Shown here piece after piece: positions 37,272-47,204 of a stretch of 64,000 nt of DNA. Position 1 is the first letter of the stretch. Each line of letters starts with the position of its first letter. Under the pieces are notes generated by a model that saw only the letters and a program-made list of their open reading frames with translations, ran no database searches and was not told the DNA's origin. The DNA is from Pseudobythopirellula maris (GTDB lineage Bacteria > Planctomycetota > Planctomycetia > Pirellulales > Lacipirellulaceae). The translations under genes were made by a program, and so were the position numbers. The stretch lies in assembly GCF_007859945.1 (NCBI RefSeq), contig NZ_SJPQ01000001.1:1426001-1490000 (forward strand), in the 5' to 3' direction.

Positions 37272-38888
37272 ATGACGCAGACCGATTACCACCTGCCCGC
37301 CCTCTCGCCCCCTCGCGCCATGCTCCGCGCCTGCAAGCGGGCGATTTTCCGCTGGAAGACCGTCGACACGGCCGGCGCCAAGCTCACCGGCGGGCAACTG
37401 CTGATGCGTTCGCTCGTGGTGCGTCGCATGCTCGCTCGCGAGTTGCTGGGCGCCGACGAGAAGCAGATCGGCGTGTTGCTGCCCCCTTCCAACGGCGCGG
37501 TGGTGGTCAACGCGGCCTTGGCGCTCGACCGCCGCGTGGCGGTGAACCTCAACTACTCCGTGACCGAAGCGGTGATGAACGCCTGTGTGCGTAAGGCGGG
37601 CATACGCCACGTGCTCACCAGCCGCAAGGTGGTCGACAAGCTCGACATGAAGATCGACGCCGAGGTGGTTTGCCTCGAGGACTTGCGTGACAAAGCGACG
37701 TTGGCCGACAAAGCGCTCGGCGCATTGGGCGCCTACGCCACGCCTTCGGCGCTGCTCGAACGGCGTCTCGGCTTGCACACCACGTCGATGGACGACTTGC
37801 TGACGGTTATCTTCACGTCCGGCTCGACGGGCGAGCCGAAGGGGGTGATGCTCACGCACGCCAACATCGCCTCGAACATCGACGCGATGCACCGCGGGAT
37901 CGACCTGAGCAAAGAGGACGTGATCCTCGGCATCCTGCCGTTCTTCCACTCGTTCGGCTACACGGTGACGCTGTGGACGCCGCTCGCCCTCGACCTGTCG
38001 GCCGTGTACCACTTCAGCCCGCTCGACGCGCGTCAGATCGGCAAACTCTCCCGCGAGCACGGGGCGACGATCCTGCTGAGCACCCCCACGTTCTTGCGGA
38101 GTTACATGAAGCGATGCAACCCGGAAGACTTCGCCTCGCTCGAAGTCGTCGTGGTCGGCGCCGAGAAATTGCCGATCTCCCTGAGCGACTCGTTCGAGAA
38201 GAAGTTCGGGGTGCGTCCGGTCGAGGGTTACGGCGCCACCGAGCTCTCGCCGCTGGTCTCGGTCAACGTGCCCGCCTGTCGGTCGCACACCGAGGGGGTC
38301 GACTCGCGTGAGGGCAGCGTCGGACAGCCGGTTTGCGGCGTGCGAGCGCGGGTGGTCGACCCCGAGAGCCGCGAGCCGCTCGCCCAAGGCGAGGAGGGGA
38401 TGCTCGAGATCACGGGCCCCAACCTGATGCTCGGCTATTTCGACGACGCGGAAAAAACCGCCGCGGTGGTGCACGACGGGTGGTACGTGACGGGCGACAT
38501 CTCGGTGATCGACCCCGAGGGCTTCATCCACATCACGGGGCGGCTGAGTCGGTTCTCGAAGATCGGCGGCGAGATGGTTCCCCACGTCCGCGTGGAGGAA
38601 GAGATCCAGCGGTTCCTCGGCGACGAAGAAGCGGAAGCCGTCAGTGCGGTCGTTACGGCAGTGCCCGACGCCAGGAAAGGCGAACGCCTCATCGTGGTGC
38701 ACAAGGCGATCGACAAGTCCCCGGACGAGATCGCCGCCCACCTCAAGGCGGTCGGTGTGCCGAACCTCTGGATCCCCGGCAACGACAGCTACCTGCTGGT
38801 CGACGAATTGCCTTTGCTCGGCTCGGGCAAGCTCGACCTCAAACGCCTGGCCGAAGTCGCCCGCGAGCATTTCGCCGCCGGTGCTTAG
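37272..38888 (+). CDS. AMP-dependent acyl-CoA/acyl-ACP synthetase
   Basis: Activates fatty acids through acyl-AMP. The 538-residue protein has the P-loop TSGSTGEPKGVMLTH (about 178-192), GYGATE (about 320), YVTGD, GRLSRFSKIGGEMV, and the C-terminal catalytic Lys in GSGKLDLKRL. The order and the start (VLLPPSNGAVVVNAALAL) resemble the ligase half of bifunctional Aas proteins, which recycle lysophospholipid. The acyltransferase half is absent here; a separate PlsC is encoded at 2989-3672. A role as acyl-ACP ligase is inferred; substrate chain length is unknown. It is divergent from the ABC ATPase. Confidence 0.88.
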   Translation: MTQTDYHLPALSPPRAMLRACKRAIFRWKTVDTAGAKLTGGQLLMRSLVVRRMLARELLGADEKQIGVLLPPSNGAVVVNAALALDRRVAVNLNYSVTEAVMNACVRKAGIRHVLTSRKVVDKLDMKIDAEVVCLEDLRDKATLADKALGALGAYATPSALLERRLGLHTTSMDDLLTVIFTSGSTGEPKGVMLTHANIASNIDAMHRGIDLSKEDVILGILPFFHSFGYTVTLWTPLALDLSAVYHFSPLDARQIGKLSREHGATILLSTPTFLRSYMKRCNPEDFASLEVVVVGAEKLPISLSDSFEKKFGVRPVEGYGATELSPLVSVNVPACRSHTEGVDSREGSVGQPVCGVRARVVDPESREPLAQGEEGMLEITGPNLMLGYFDDAEKTAAVVHDGWYVTGDISVIDPEGFIHITGRLSRFSKIGGEMVPHVRVEEEIQRFLGDEEAEAVSAVVTAVPDARKGERLIVVHKAIDKSPDEIAAHLKAVGVPNLWIPGNDSYLLVDELPLLGSGKLDLKRLAEVAREHFAAGA

Positions 38889-38923
38889 GGCAGGTCGCTT
38901 GCGTCCATGCGCCCCCCGCGGCT

Positions 38924-39874
38924 TTACTGGGTCAGAGGCTGCCGCAAGCCGCCATCGGACGCTTCGTGCCGGCGTGCGACCGAGGCGACCCGCGCCGTGC
39001 GCCAGTCGTTCTCACGCTGTGCCGCTCGGCGGCAGATGCGCACAAGCTCTTCACGCGGCTGGGGGTCGATCCCGTCGAGGCGGCCGGCCAAGCCCTCAAT
39101 CGCGTCGGGGTTGCGTGTCGCCGCTCGGGAGAACGTCGCCATGAACTTCATCGTCTCGACGAAGTTGTGGTCGGCGGTGCGATTGATCAGCGGCCCTAAG
39201 GTCTTGGCCACGATCTCCATCGCCAGATCGTCGAAGTCAACGAAGCTGTCGAGCCGCCCCGTGATGTAGGTCCGCCCGTTCTCCTCCCGGAAAGACGTCG
39301 AGCGGAACAGCAGCACGCAACGGGCTCGGATCGACTGCGGCATCGGCGGGGCGTCGTACACTCCCTCGGCGTAGGCGAGGATCGTCACATCGCCGGTGGC
39401 GTCGTCCTCGCCGCCGCGGCCCTTGCCGTAATCGGCGAAAAGTACCCGAACGCCCCCCTTGGTGCCGGCTCCGTCGCTGGTGTGGTAGGTCGTGTCGCTC
39501 CTGCGCTGAAGATTGAGTTGCGTCACGCCCATCTGCCGCCACACACCTACTACTAGCTCGGGGTTTTGGGCGAGGTGCGTAAAGATCTCTGCGTCGCAGT
39601 CGATCACCTGCGAAGGCAGACGCCGGTAGAGATCGGCTTCACGCACAATGCCCTCCACGCCACGGCGGCGGCTGGCGGAAAGCTGGCGCCAAGGAATCGC
39701 TCGCAAAGCCTGTTGCTTCGCCTCGGAAGAGCTGCTGGCGTCGTCGTAGACACGCATCGCGTCCTCGCCCTGCGAGGCTCTAACTGGCGCGCCGCTCGAC
39801 AAAGCGGCAGCCGCGATTGCGGCTGCAAGCAATGCGCGCAGCTTGGGTTGCGACGATGGATGGCGGCGCGCCAT
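38924..39874 (-). CDS. Exported protein of unknown function
   Basis: A 316-residue protein with a signal peptide (KLRALLAAAIAAAALSSGA). I chose the ATG at 39874, which follows a G-run, over the GTG at 39907 that adds 11 residues. A region of about 200 residues has IPWRQLSASRRRGVEGIVRE, DCDAEIFTHLAQNPELVVGV and TILAYAEGVYDAPPMPQSIR, and no enzyme motif. It looks like one compact domain. It is convergent with the acyl-ACP synthetase gene, with 35 bases between. I do not recognise the family. Confidence 0.72.
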   Translation of the reverse strand: MARRHPSSQPKLRALLAAAIAAAALSSGAPVRASQGEDAMRVYDDASSSSEAKQQALRAIPWRQLSASRRRGVEGIVREADLYRRLPSQVIDCDAEIFTHLAQNPELVVGVWRQMGVTQLNLQRRSDTTYHTSDGAGTKGGVRVLFADYGKGRGGEDDATGDVTILAYAEGVYDAPPMPQSIRARCVLLFRSTSFREENGRTYITGRLDSFVDFDDLAMEIVAKTLGPLINRTADHNFVETMKFMATFSRAATRNPDAIEGLAGRLDGIDPQPREELVRICRRAAQRENDWRTARVASVARRHEASDGGLRQPLTQ

Positions 39875-40075
39875 AGAGCCCCCCCCGGGTGGCGCCATAA
39901 AAAGCACGCGTGGCGGTCACCACGCGTGAAGATATACCGATTCAGCTGATTAAATCGGCGCCCGATTGCGATCGGCGTGAGACTATCTCGCCGCCGAATC
40001 GATCCTGTCGGTCGCCGCGGGACGAACGCTTGGCGCCTTGCGTTGCTATTGCGAAGCCGGGGCAGCCTTTGAAGA

Positions 40076-41410
40076 ATGCCCGCGCAGCCGTTCTCTGCCG
40101 CTAAAGCCCCCTCGAAAGCCCCCCGTATGAAACCCTGGCGACGTGCAGCCCTCGGCTTAGTCATCGCTTTTTTGGGGGCGTCTTACGCCGTATGGGGTGT
40201 GGTCCGCTGGTCGAACGGCTATCTGACGGATCGGCTCGCGTCGCACGCCGTCGCCGCGCCTGGTTCAAGCCATGAAGCCTCGCTGATGATTGATCGGATG
40301 GGGGGCGACACGCTGGCGCCGCTGGTCGACCTGGCGTCGGACGCCGACGAGCGAGTTGCAGCCCCAGCAAGGCTGCGTCTCGAGGAACGGCTGGCCGGCT
40401 GGGTCTCCGCCCCGTCGGGTGGGCCCGTGCCCGACCTGAACGTACGCGTTCTGCGTTTGCTGGCGATGCTGTCGGACCACGCCGACCTGTTCACCTCCAA
40501 GGGCCAGGTCTGGGTGACCGATTTCACCGAGCGGCTGCTCACGTCGAGCCTCGAGCATAGCCCGGGCGATTCGGGGCGGCTGATCGCCGCCGCTGACAAC
40601 CTGCTTGAGCGTATCGACGAGAGCACCCCTCGCAATGAAACCACGCCAGCGTTCGCCGCCGCCCCCGCAGCGACGCTCAAGCCTGCACGGTCGCAATCGG
40701 CGCCTGTGCCGCTGCCGAGGGAGCCTTCGCCGCTTCCCTCACCGACCACAACTCCTCCTCGCGCCCTGGCGCAAGAAAATACCGCGGCCGACCCATTGGA
40801 GCCGCTTCCGTTCAGCAACGAAACGTCCGCCCATGGGCCCCAGCCTGAGGCTTTCGCCGAGCAGGCCCCCCGATTCCGGGCGCCCGCAATTGGCCGCGGC
40901 ACACCAAACGACTGGTCGCCTGATTGGGGTGGAGACGACGATGCCTCGCCTCTTGCCCAGCGGCCAATCGCTCCATCCGAGCCGGAACGGTACTCCGAAC
41001 GGAGCGACCTCGAGCTGCTACGCGAATGGCTAAGCCTGGGACCGCTGCCGCAAGCCGATTTTGAGAGCGGCGAGCCACTCGACGCCCGCCGCAAGGCGCT
41101 TGCCGCCGAGTTGTCCGGCCGCGGCTACACAGGCATGTCAGTCGCCCATCTCGAGGCATTGTTCGCTAGCGAGGCCCGCGAGCGCTTGCAGTTGGTCGAA
41201 AGGCTGATGACCGAACCGGCGGGCGATGCGGCCCGGCTCCTGCTGCTGCTCGCCAAGGATGACTCGCCCTTGGTCCGCCGCGCGGCGATCTCCGCGTTGG
41301 CGAGCACCAACGACCCCACACTCATGCGCGCCGCGCTGGCCCTGGCGATGCACGACCGCGATCCGGCGGTCGCCGAATTCGCTCAACGGGTCCGCGAACG
41401 GCTGCGTTGA
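40076..41410 (+). CDS. Membrane-anchored protein with HEAT-like C-terminus
   Basis: A 444-residue protein with one membrane segment (AALGLVIAFLGASYAVWGVV, about 25-44). Helical repeats resembling HEAT units appear at about 72-105 (LAPLVDLASDADERVAAPAR) and again at the C-terminus (LLAKDDSPLVRRAAISALAS, about 385-440). A Pro/Ser-rich disordered linker lies at about 190-300. Start is uncertain: ATG 40127 (residue 18) would leave a shorter basic tail before the membrane segment. Function is unknown; protein-protein contact at the membrane is inferred. Confidence 0.68.
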   Translation: MPAQPFSAAKAPSKAPRMKPWRRAALGLVIAFLGASYAVWGVVRWSNGYLTDRLASHAVAAPGSSHEASLMIDRMGGDTLAPLVDLASDADERVAAPARLRLEERLAGWVSAPSGGPVPDLNVRVLRLLAMLSDHADLFTSKGQVWVTDFTERLLTSSLEHSPGDSGRLIAAADNLLERIDESTPRNETTPAFAAAPAATLKPARSQSAPVPLPREPSPLPSPTTTPPRALAQENTAADPLEPLPFSNETSAHGPQPEAFAEQAPRFRAPAIGRGTPNDWSPDWGGDDDASPLAQRPIAPSEPERYSERSDLELLREWLSLGPLPQADFESGEPLDARRKALAAELSGRGYTGMSVAHLEALFASEARERLQLVERLMTEPAGDAARLLLLLAKDDSPLVRRAAISALASTNDPTLMRAALALAMHDRDPAVAEFAQRVRERLR

Positions 41411-41446
41411 TCCCACTCGGCGGGCGCCTCTGACGGGGCCGGTTCC

Positions 41447-42754
41447 TCAACGCAACTTCGTGTCGATCGCGTTGATGCGGTTGGCGGTGAGGTGCGGCTG
41501 CTGGTACTCGGTCAAGAATCCCTTTGCACCCCGCACTCCGATCCGCTTGCCGAGCATCGGCTGCAAGTTCATGTCGGGGCTGGGCGTCAGGAAAGTGACA
41601 ACCTTGCCGCGGTCGTCAACGAGGGCGAACTTCGGGGCGTCGGCACGCTGCGACACCACCGGTCGCAAACGCCCCACCGCGTCGTAGCCGCTGGCGTTGG
41701 AGCCGATCGTCTCGGCCGTGCTGGCCAGCGTCGTGGGCGGCGAGGCGGAACCGGCGGCGGTAGCGGCGGGGTCCGGCCGCGTTGCTGGGGCCACGCCGCC
41801 GTCGCGCATCTGGCGGTATCGGCCAGCGATCGCCGCAAAGCGATCGATGCGGCCGGCGATCGCGCGGACCGTCTGTCGATCGGCCTCGGTAGGTGCGGAG
41901 GTGAGCAGGCTCGCCGCTTCCGCTTCCAGGGGCTCGAACCGCCACAGGTTGGGCCGTTCGGCGACGATGGTCGACAGCGCAACTTCGAGGGCGTCGACCT
42001 GCTGCGAGAAACTCGCGTCGATCGGCTCTTGGTCGGCTTGAGGTTTCCGAGCCGCTGTCTGGTCGATTTCCGCCGCGCCGTAGCGTGGCTGCGCGTCGGA
42101 GACGAGCACGATCGCGTCGGCTTCGGCCGCTGCTCCGCCTTCCGGATCGGCGAGCTGCGCTGTTTCGCCGGCCGCCTCCGTATGCGTCAGAGCGCTCGAT
42201 TCAACGGAACGCCAGGCATCCTCGGGTTCGGTTGCGAGTTGGCCCTCATCGCCGTTCACGCCGAGGGGCTCTAGATCACCGAGCCAAACCCAGCGGAACT
42301 CCCCCGCCGGCGGCGCGATCGCGACCCAGCCGTCGGGTGGTGTGGCGGCCCCGCCCGTGGCCAGTGCGACCAGTTCGCCCGCCTCGAGCCGGATATGCAC
42401 CGCGTCGCCCTCGCCTTGGGCGCCCGCCACTCGCACCGGCGTGTCGCTGCGTTTCACGCGCGCCACCCCGGGGCCGGCGGACTCGAGGTCGCTGCGTCGC
42501 ACCCAGCTGACGCACGACTCGGGCGGGCGGACCGCAACGTACCCATTGGCCTCGTGCCGGTAGACCTCCACGCGGTCTCCCACCGTCAGTTGGGATGAGA
42601 CGTAGTGCGACTCCCCCGGGCCACTTAGGACCGCGACGGTCGGCGCGGCGACGATCGCCTTGTAAGGCGTCGCCGGAGCCTCGTAGGAACCGGCGGAGGC
42701 AAAGTTCGCGGCGATCATTGTCGCTATGCCGCAGAAAGCGAATCGGCTGTTCAT
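41447..42754 (-). CDS. Exported protein with bacterial SH3-like domains
   Basis: A 435-residue protein. The start at 42754 is decided by a signal peptide (RFAFCGIATMIAANFASAG); the much longer open frame upstream runs across the divergent kinase gene and is spurious. Two SH3-like regions follow (TVAVLSGPGESHYVSSQLTV and VRVAGAQGEGDAVHIRLEAG, each ending in a W-bearing strand such as CVSWVRRSDLE). A disordered Ala/Glu-rich stretch and a helical segment at about 225-300 come next. The C-terminal small domain (KFALVDDRGKVVTFLTPSPD) looks like another beta-barrel. SH3-like domains of this type often bind peptidoglycan. It is divergent from the membrane kinase gene. Confidence 0.75.
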   Translation of the reverse strand: MNSRFAFCGIATMIAANFASAGSYEAPATPYKAIVAAPTVAVLSGPGESHYVSSQLTVGDRVEVYRHEANGYVAVRPPESCVSWVRRSDLESAGPGVARVKRSDTPVRVAGAQGEGDAVHIRLEAGELVALATGGAATPPDGWVAIAPPAGEFRWVWLGDLEPLGVNGDEGQLATEPEDAWRSVESSALTHTEAAGETAQLADPEGGAAAEADAIVLVSDAQPRYGAAEIDQTAARKPQADQEPIDASFSQQVDALEVALSTIVAERPNLWRFEPLEAEAASLLTSAPTEADRQTVRAIAGRIDRFAAIAGRYRQMRDGGVAPATRPDPAATAAGSASPPTTLASTAETIGSNASGYDAVGRLRPVVSQRADAPKFALVDDRGKVVTFLTPSPDMNLQPMLGKRIGVRGAKGFLTEYQQPHLTANRINAIDTKLR

Positions 42755-42979
42755 CCTGGCGATCCGTGCCGGGTGAAGGGGAAAACGTAGATGGTTTCGC
42801 GGTCGGCTTGTAGGCGATCCTCTGCCCCGGCTCAAGCCGAATGGCGTTGTCGCCTGGGTGCTAGCTGGCGCCTCGCTGTTGAGCGCGTCGCGTGGCGAGT
42901 AGAATAGTGATAGCAAGACCGCCTCTGCGACGGTCGGCTGCTTCCCCCCTCCGGCCCCCATCCTGCTCGGCCTGTCGCC

Positions 42980-44770
42980 ATGTCCGCTCCCGAACGCCTT
43001 GGCCCCTACAAGATCGGCCGCCAACGGGGCAAAGGGGGCATGGGGGCGGTTTACGAAGCCGAATCGGCTGAGACCGGCGAGCGGGTGGCCGTGAAGATGC
43101 TCTCGCCTCAGCTGGCGGTCTCCGCGGGTTTTCGCAGCCGGTTCGATTCGGAGATCGAATCGCTCCGAACGCTCAGCCACGCCAACATCGTTCGCCTGCT
43201 CGGCTACGGTGAAGAGGGCGACACGATCTATTACTCGATGGAGCTCATCGACGGCCCTAGCCTCGAGGAGCAGCTGGCCGAAGGCAAGCGTTTCAGCTGG
43301 CGTGAGACCGCCCAGATCGCCGCCCAGGTCTGCCGCGCCCTGAAGCACGCCCACGACCACGGCGTGGTGCACCGCGACCTGAAGCCGGCCAACATCTTGA
43401 TGGATGGCGAGCGGGTCAAACTCGCCGACTTCGGCATCGCCCGTCTTTTTGGCGGGGCGTCGATCACCATGGCGGGCGGCGTGCTCGGCACGGCCGACTA
43501 CATGTCGCCCGAGCAGGCCGAAGGCAAACCCGTGAGCGAGCGGTGCGACCAATACAGCCTCGGAGCGGTGATGTACGCCCTGCTCGCCGGCCGCCCGCCG
43601 TTCCGAGCTAGCAGCATGCCGGAGATGCTCCAGCTGCAGCGATTCGCCGAGCCCGAGCCGGTGCGGCGTTACGCGCCCGACACGCCTGAGCAGCTCGAAC
43701 TGGTGATCTGCCAATTGCTGGAGAAGGACCCCACCGACAGGTTTCCTAACACGGTGGTCTTGGCCAAGCACTTGGAGGCGATGCTGCGGGCCCTCGCCCA
43801 TCCGGCCGAAGACGATTTCGAGTACTCCCAAACGTTGGCCTCCGACGCCGATCGCAACGACGGGGACTTGGCCGAAACCCTCATGGAGGCCCGGCGAACG
43901 AGCGGACCCTCGCCCACCAGCGCTCCCACCCCGGCCGAGCGAACCATGCAACTAGGGGGGCCAACCGGCCTGATGCCGGACTCGGGCGAGGAGTTGGCGC
44001 CAGTCCCCAGGAAGACTTTCACCGCCGTCTCCACCGCCGACAGTGCCGCAGAGCTGGGCGGGTGGCGGGCCGCGTTGGGACCACTCGTGCTGCTGCTGCT
44101 GGTCATCGGCGCCACGGCGATAGGCTACCACTACTGGACACGTCCCACGCCGCGCGAGTGGCTCTATCAACGGATCGCCCACGACGCCCGGAGCGACGAG
44201 GGAGGGCCCTCCACGCTCGCCTCGATCGACGAGTTCCTCGAACGCTTCCCCCAAGACCCGCGTCGCGATCAACTTGGTGAGTGGCGCCGAGAAATCAGCC
44301 TCAACCGACTCGAGCGTCGATTGGCGATCGCCCGACTGGGCCAACCGACCGAAACGCCCTTGGAGAGCAGCGCGGCGCGGCTGCTGTACCAACGCGCCGA
44401 AACGATCGCCCAACGCGACCCCGCGGCGGGGATCGCCGCGTTCGAAGGCGCCGCCGCCTTGCTGTCGGTTGACGCCGCCGCCGATCCGGCGGAGGCCGAA
44501 GAAGGGGGCGAGGCGGCCGGCTACGCCGAGCTCGCCGAACGCGAAGCGCAAGCCCTCCGCGAGCGACTCCGCGCCGAAGGAGCCGTGCTCCGCGAGCTGG
44601 CCCACCGCCGGCTGACCCACGCCCGCTCGATTGTCGATTCGGACCCCAACGAGGCGAAGCGGATCGCCGAGGGCCTCGTTGCACTGTACGGCGACGACCC
44701 CGACGCACAGTCGCTCGTCAACGATGCTCGGCGTCTGCGTCAATCGCTGAGCGACAACGCCGCAGAGTAG
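42980..44770 (+). CDS. Membrane-anchored serine/threonine protein kinase
   Basis: A 596-residue PknB-type kinase. The glycine loop is GKGGMGAVYEAE (about 18-29), the catalytic Lys is in ERVAVKML, the catalytic loop is HRDLKPANILMD, DFGIAR begins the activation segment, and GTADYMSPEQ ends it. The kinase domain runs to about residue 275. A Thr/Pro-rich juxtamembrane stretch follows, and one membrane helix at about 369-386 (LVLLLLVIGATAIGYHYW). About 200 residues outside the membrane are helical with tetratrico-like composition, not PASTA repeats. The sensed signal is unknown. The divergent neighbour encodes an exported SH3-like protein. Confidence 0.93.
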   Translation: MSAPERLGPYKIGRQRGKGGMGAVYEAESAETGERVAVKMLSPQLAVSAGFRSRFDSEIESLRTLSHANIVRLLGYGEEGDTIYYSMELIDGPSLEEQLAEGKRFSWRETAQIAAQVCRALKHAHDHGVVHRDLKPANILMDGERVKLADFGIARLFGGASITMAGGVLGTADYMSPEQAEGKPVSERCDQYSLGAVMYALLAGRPPFRASSMPEMLQLQRFAEPEPVRRYAPDTPEQLELVICQLLEKDPTDRFPNTVVLAKHLEAMLRALAHPAEDDFEYSQTLASDADRNDGDLAETLMEARRTSGPSPTSAPTPAERTMQLGGPTGLMPDSGEELAPVPRKTFTAVSTADSAAELGGWRAALGPLVLLLLVIGATAIGYHYWTRPTPREWLYQRIAHDARSDEGGPSTLASIDEFLERFPQDPRRDQLGEWRREISLNRLERRLAIARLGQPTETPLESSAARLLYQRAETIAQRDPAAGIAAFEGAAALLSVDAAADPAEAEEGGEAAGYAELAEREAQALRERLRAEGAVLRELAHRRLTHARSIVDSDPNEAKRIAEGLVALYGDDPDAQSLVNDARRLRQSLSDNAAE

Positions 44771-44880
44771 CTCCATTTCCACTGGCGCCGTGGCGAGCGT
44801 TCGGCGGATGGGTTAGGAAAGAGGGAGACGCCGGCCCGATTCCCCCCAAGTCCAAACGCAAGCAAGTCCAAGCGCAAGCG

Positions 44881-46188
44881 ATGACGCAACCTTTCTCGAA
44901 GAACTCTCGTCCCAACAGCGCCAAGGCCTACGCCCGAGCCCAACCGTTGATGCCGGGCGGCGTGAACAGCCCCGCCAGGGCTTTTGGAGCGGTCGGTGGC
45001 GAACCGCTGTTCATCGACCGGGCCGATGGGGCGTACCTGTGGGACGTCGACGGCCATCGTTACGTCGATTACATCGGCTCCTGGGGGCCGATGATCCTCG
45101 GGCACCGCTTCCCGCCGGTTGTCGCCGCCCTCGAAGAGGCGATCTCACGCGGCACGAGCTTCGGCGCCCCCACCGAGGCCGAGAGCGAGCTCGCCGAGCT
45201 GATCATCGAGTGCGTGCCGAGCGTCGAGCGGGTGCGGCTGGTGAACTCCGGAACCGAGGCGACGATGAGCGCCGTGCGGCTGGCGCGCGGCTTCACGGGA
45301 CGCGACCAAGTGATCAAGTTCGCCGGCAACTACCACGGGCACGTCGACAGCCTGCTCGTGGCCGCCGGCAGTTCGGCCGCCACGCTCGGCCAACCGAATT
45401 CGCCCGGCGTGACGGCGGGCGCCGCCAAGGACACAATCGTGCTCCCTTACAACGACCCCGAGGCGCTCGCCGCCGCAGTGGCGGAGCACGGCGACCGGCT
45501 CGCGGCGGTGATCTTCGAACCGGTCTGCGGCAACATGGGCGTGGTGGCGCCGACCGACGAGTTCCTCACCGCCCTGCGCAGCGAGACCCGCCGCTGCGGG
45601 GCTTTGCTCATCGCCGACGAAGTGATGACCGGCTTCCGTCTCTCGCTGGGCGGCGCGCAAGAGCGGCTCGGCGTGGAGCCCGATCTTACGACGCTCGGCA
45701 AGATCGTCGGAGGCGGCCTGCCCGTGGGAGCTTACGGAGGTCGATCGGACGTGATGGCCCACGTCCTTCCCGAAGGCCCCGTTTTTCAAGCCGGCACGCT
45801 GAGCGGCAATCCTCTCGCCACGGCCGCCGGCACGGCGACGCTCCGCGCGTTGCGTGACCAGCCGCCTTACGCGCGACTCGAAACGCTCGCCGGACGGCTT
45901 GAGTTTGGCCTACGCAGCGCGGCGGAGGCGGCGGGCGTGCCGTTCACACTCAAACGCGTCGGCAGCATGCTCACGCTGTTCTTCAGCAAAGACGCGGTGA
46001 CCGACTGGGAGTCCGCAAGCCGCTGCGACACCGAGCGTTTCGGTCGCTACTTCTGGGCGATGCTCGACCGCGGCGTTTACTTGCCATGCAGCCAGTACGA
46101 AGCGTTGTTCGTCTCGGCGTCGCACACCGAAGAGGACATCGACGCGACGATCGCCGCGGCGGAAGAATCTCTCAAGAGCGTTGCTTAG
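44881..46188 (+). CDS. hemL: Glutamate-1-semialdehyde 2,1-aminomutase
   Basis: Converts glutamate-1-semialdehyde to 5-aminolevulinate in the C5 tetrapyrrole route. The 435-residue protein has the family start LMPGGVNSPARAF, the PLP contact NSGTEATMSAVRLAR, ADEVMTGFR (Asp pairing with PLP) and the Schiff-base Lys in TTLGKIVGGGLPVGAYGG (about 275-292). Length and motifs are canonical. The 3' end overlaps the 3' end of convergent tsaB by 17 bases. Confidence 0.96.
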   Translation: MTQPFSKNSRPNSAKAYARAQPLMPGGVNSPARAFGAVGGEPLFIDRADGAYLWDVDGHRYVDYIGSWGPMILGHRFPPVVAALEEAISRGTSFGAPTEAESELAELIIECVPSVERVRLVNSGTEATMSAVRLARGFTGRDQVIKFAGNYHGHVDSLLVAAGSSAATLGQPNSPGVTAGAAKDTIVLPYNDPEALAAAVAEHGDRLAAVIFEPVCGNMGVVAPTDEFLTALRSETRRCGALLIADEVMTGFRLSLGGAQERLGVEPDLTTLGKIVGGGLPVGAYGGRSDVMAHVLPEGPVFQAGTLSGNPLATAAGTATLRALRDQPPYARLETLAGRLEFGLRSAAEAAGVPFTLKRVGSMLTLFFSKDAVTDWESASRCDTERFGRYFWAMLDRGVYLPCSQYEALFVSASHTEEDIDATIAAAEESLKSVA

Positions 46189-46885
46189 CCCAATTGTCTT
46201 CGGCCGCGCTGCGACGAAAGTAATTCGGCGTCAGTTCGAAGGGGTTGAGCGTTTCGCCACGCGCCGCTAGCGCCGCAGCGACCCTACCAACCTCTTCGGC
46301 GCGGGGGGCCCATCGTTCCTTGTCGGCCGCCTCGGCGCCCACGGGCAAAGCCCCTGTGAGCTTGGCGACGCCGGGGCCTGTCAGCAGGTCTCCCGCTTGA
46401 ACCATTTCTTCCAGCCCTTCGGGGCCAAGGATGCGTGTGGCCGCATCCCCCAGCGGCTCGACCGCCTCGTAGCGAGCGGCGAACAGCTCGCCACGCTGGG
46501 CGTCGAGCAGGGCGACGACCGGCCGGCCGAGGTCGGCTCGCCGAAGTGCGATCGCGTCGAGCGTGTTGATCGCCACAACCTTGGCGCCAACGGCGTAGGC
46601 AAACGCCTTGGCAGTCGCCACACCAACCCGCAGGCCGGTGAACGAGCCGGGGCCGGTGGTCACGGCGACCAGGCCGATCTGGTTGGGCGAGGCCCCAGCC
46701 AGGCTGAGCAACCGATCGATCGCCGGCGCCAAGGCGACAGCCCCGCGTTGCCCCGGCGTGGGCAACACGCTCTGAACAAGCCGGGGAGCGTGCTCAAAGG
46801 GGCCGCCGGGACCTTCGTCGACGGTTTCGAACAACGCCATCGAGGCGTTGCGTCCGGAGCTCTCGATCGCGAGTAGGAGGGTCAC
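46172..46885 (-). CDS. tsaB: tRNA threonylcarbamoyladenosine biosynthesis protein TsaB
   Basis: TsaB partners TsaD in N6-threonylcarbamoylation of A37 in tRNA. The 237-residue product begins LLLAIESSGRNASMAL and has the signature VTTGPGSFTGLRVGVATAKA (about 75-94), then the INTLDAIA motif. The C-terminal half is variable, as usual, and ends with FELTPNYFRRSAAEDNW, close to the family's Pro-x-Tyr-x-Arg tail. The start is a GTG at 46885. It is convergent with hemL. Confidence 0.93.
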   Translation of the reverse strand: MTLLLAIESSGRNASMALFETVDEGPGGPFEHAPRLVQSVLPTPGQRGAVALAPAIDRLLSLAGASPNQIGLVAVTTGPGSFTGLRVGVATAKAFAYAVGAKVVAINTLDAIALRRADLGRPVVALLDAQRGELFAARYEAVEPLGDAATRILGPEGLEEMVQAGDLLTGPGVAKLTGALPVGAEAADKERWAPRAEEVGRVAAALAARGETLNPFELTPNYFRRSAAEDNWAKQRS

Positions 46886-47204
46886 TTACGAAGTCTCGGC
46901 TCGACGGGGAATCGGGGGACTGGGAGTCCGGAGAAATGCAGGGTTTTGACGCTAGTCTTGCGCACGGGCCGGGTTGACCGCCGGGGCAAGGCCATTTAGG
47001 CTTTCTCGATTGGCCGCGAGACCGCCGTACACACGGATGCTCGGCGTTTTCTGGCCACGCCCAATCGGCTGGCGGGCGAGCGTCAATGAACGGGGCGGCG
47101 CCTTGCGGCCCACCCGGTTCTCCCCACCACGAACATCCAATTTGCGATCGGCCGCCGACACCACGATCTTCTCAGATCGCAGGCCGGCCGGGAAGGCGTC
47201 GGCC
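46886..47204. other. Divergent intergenic region between tsaB and the phosphoesterase gene
   Basis: A 319-base stretch. The phosphoesterase frame is open upstream to 46974, but that extension has no domain features and is not part of the gene. It must hold divergent promoters; I see no strong consensus and no structured RNA. Confidence 0.45.

Noticed and set aside
41447-43951. 834-codon version of the SH3-like protein gene
   Set aside because: The N-terminal 400 codons run antisense through the kinase gene; a signal peptide at 42754 marks the true start.
46974-47204. N-terminal extension of the phosphoesterase
   Set aside because: The first strand and Asp-x-His motif start at TTG 47205, which has a GGAAGG box; the extension has no family support.
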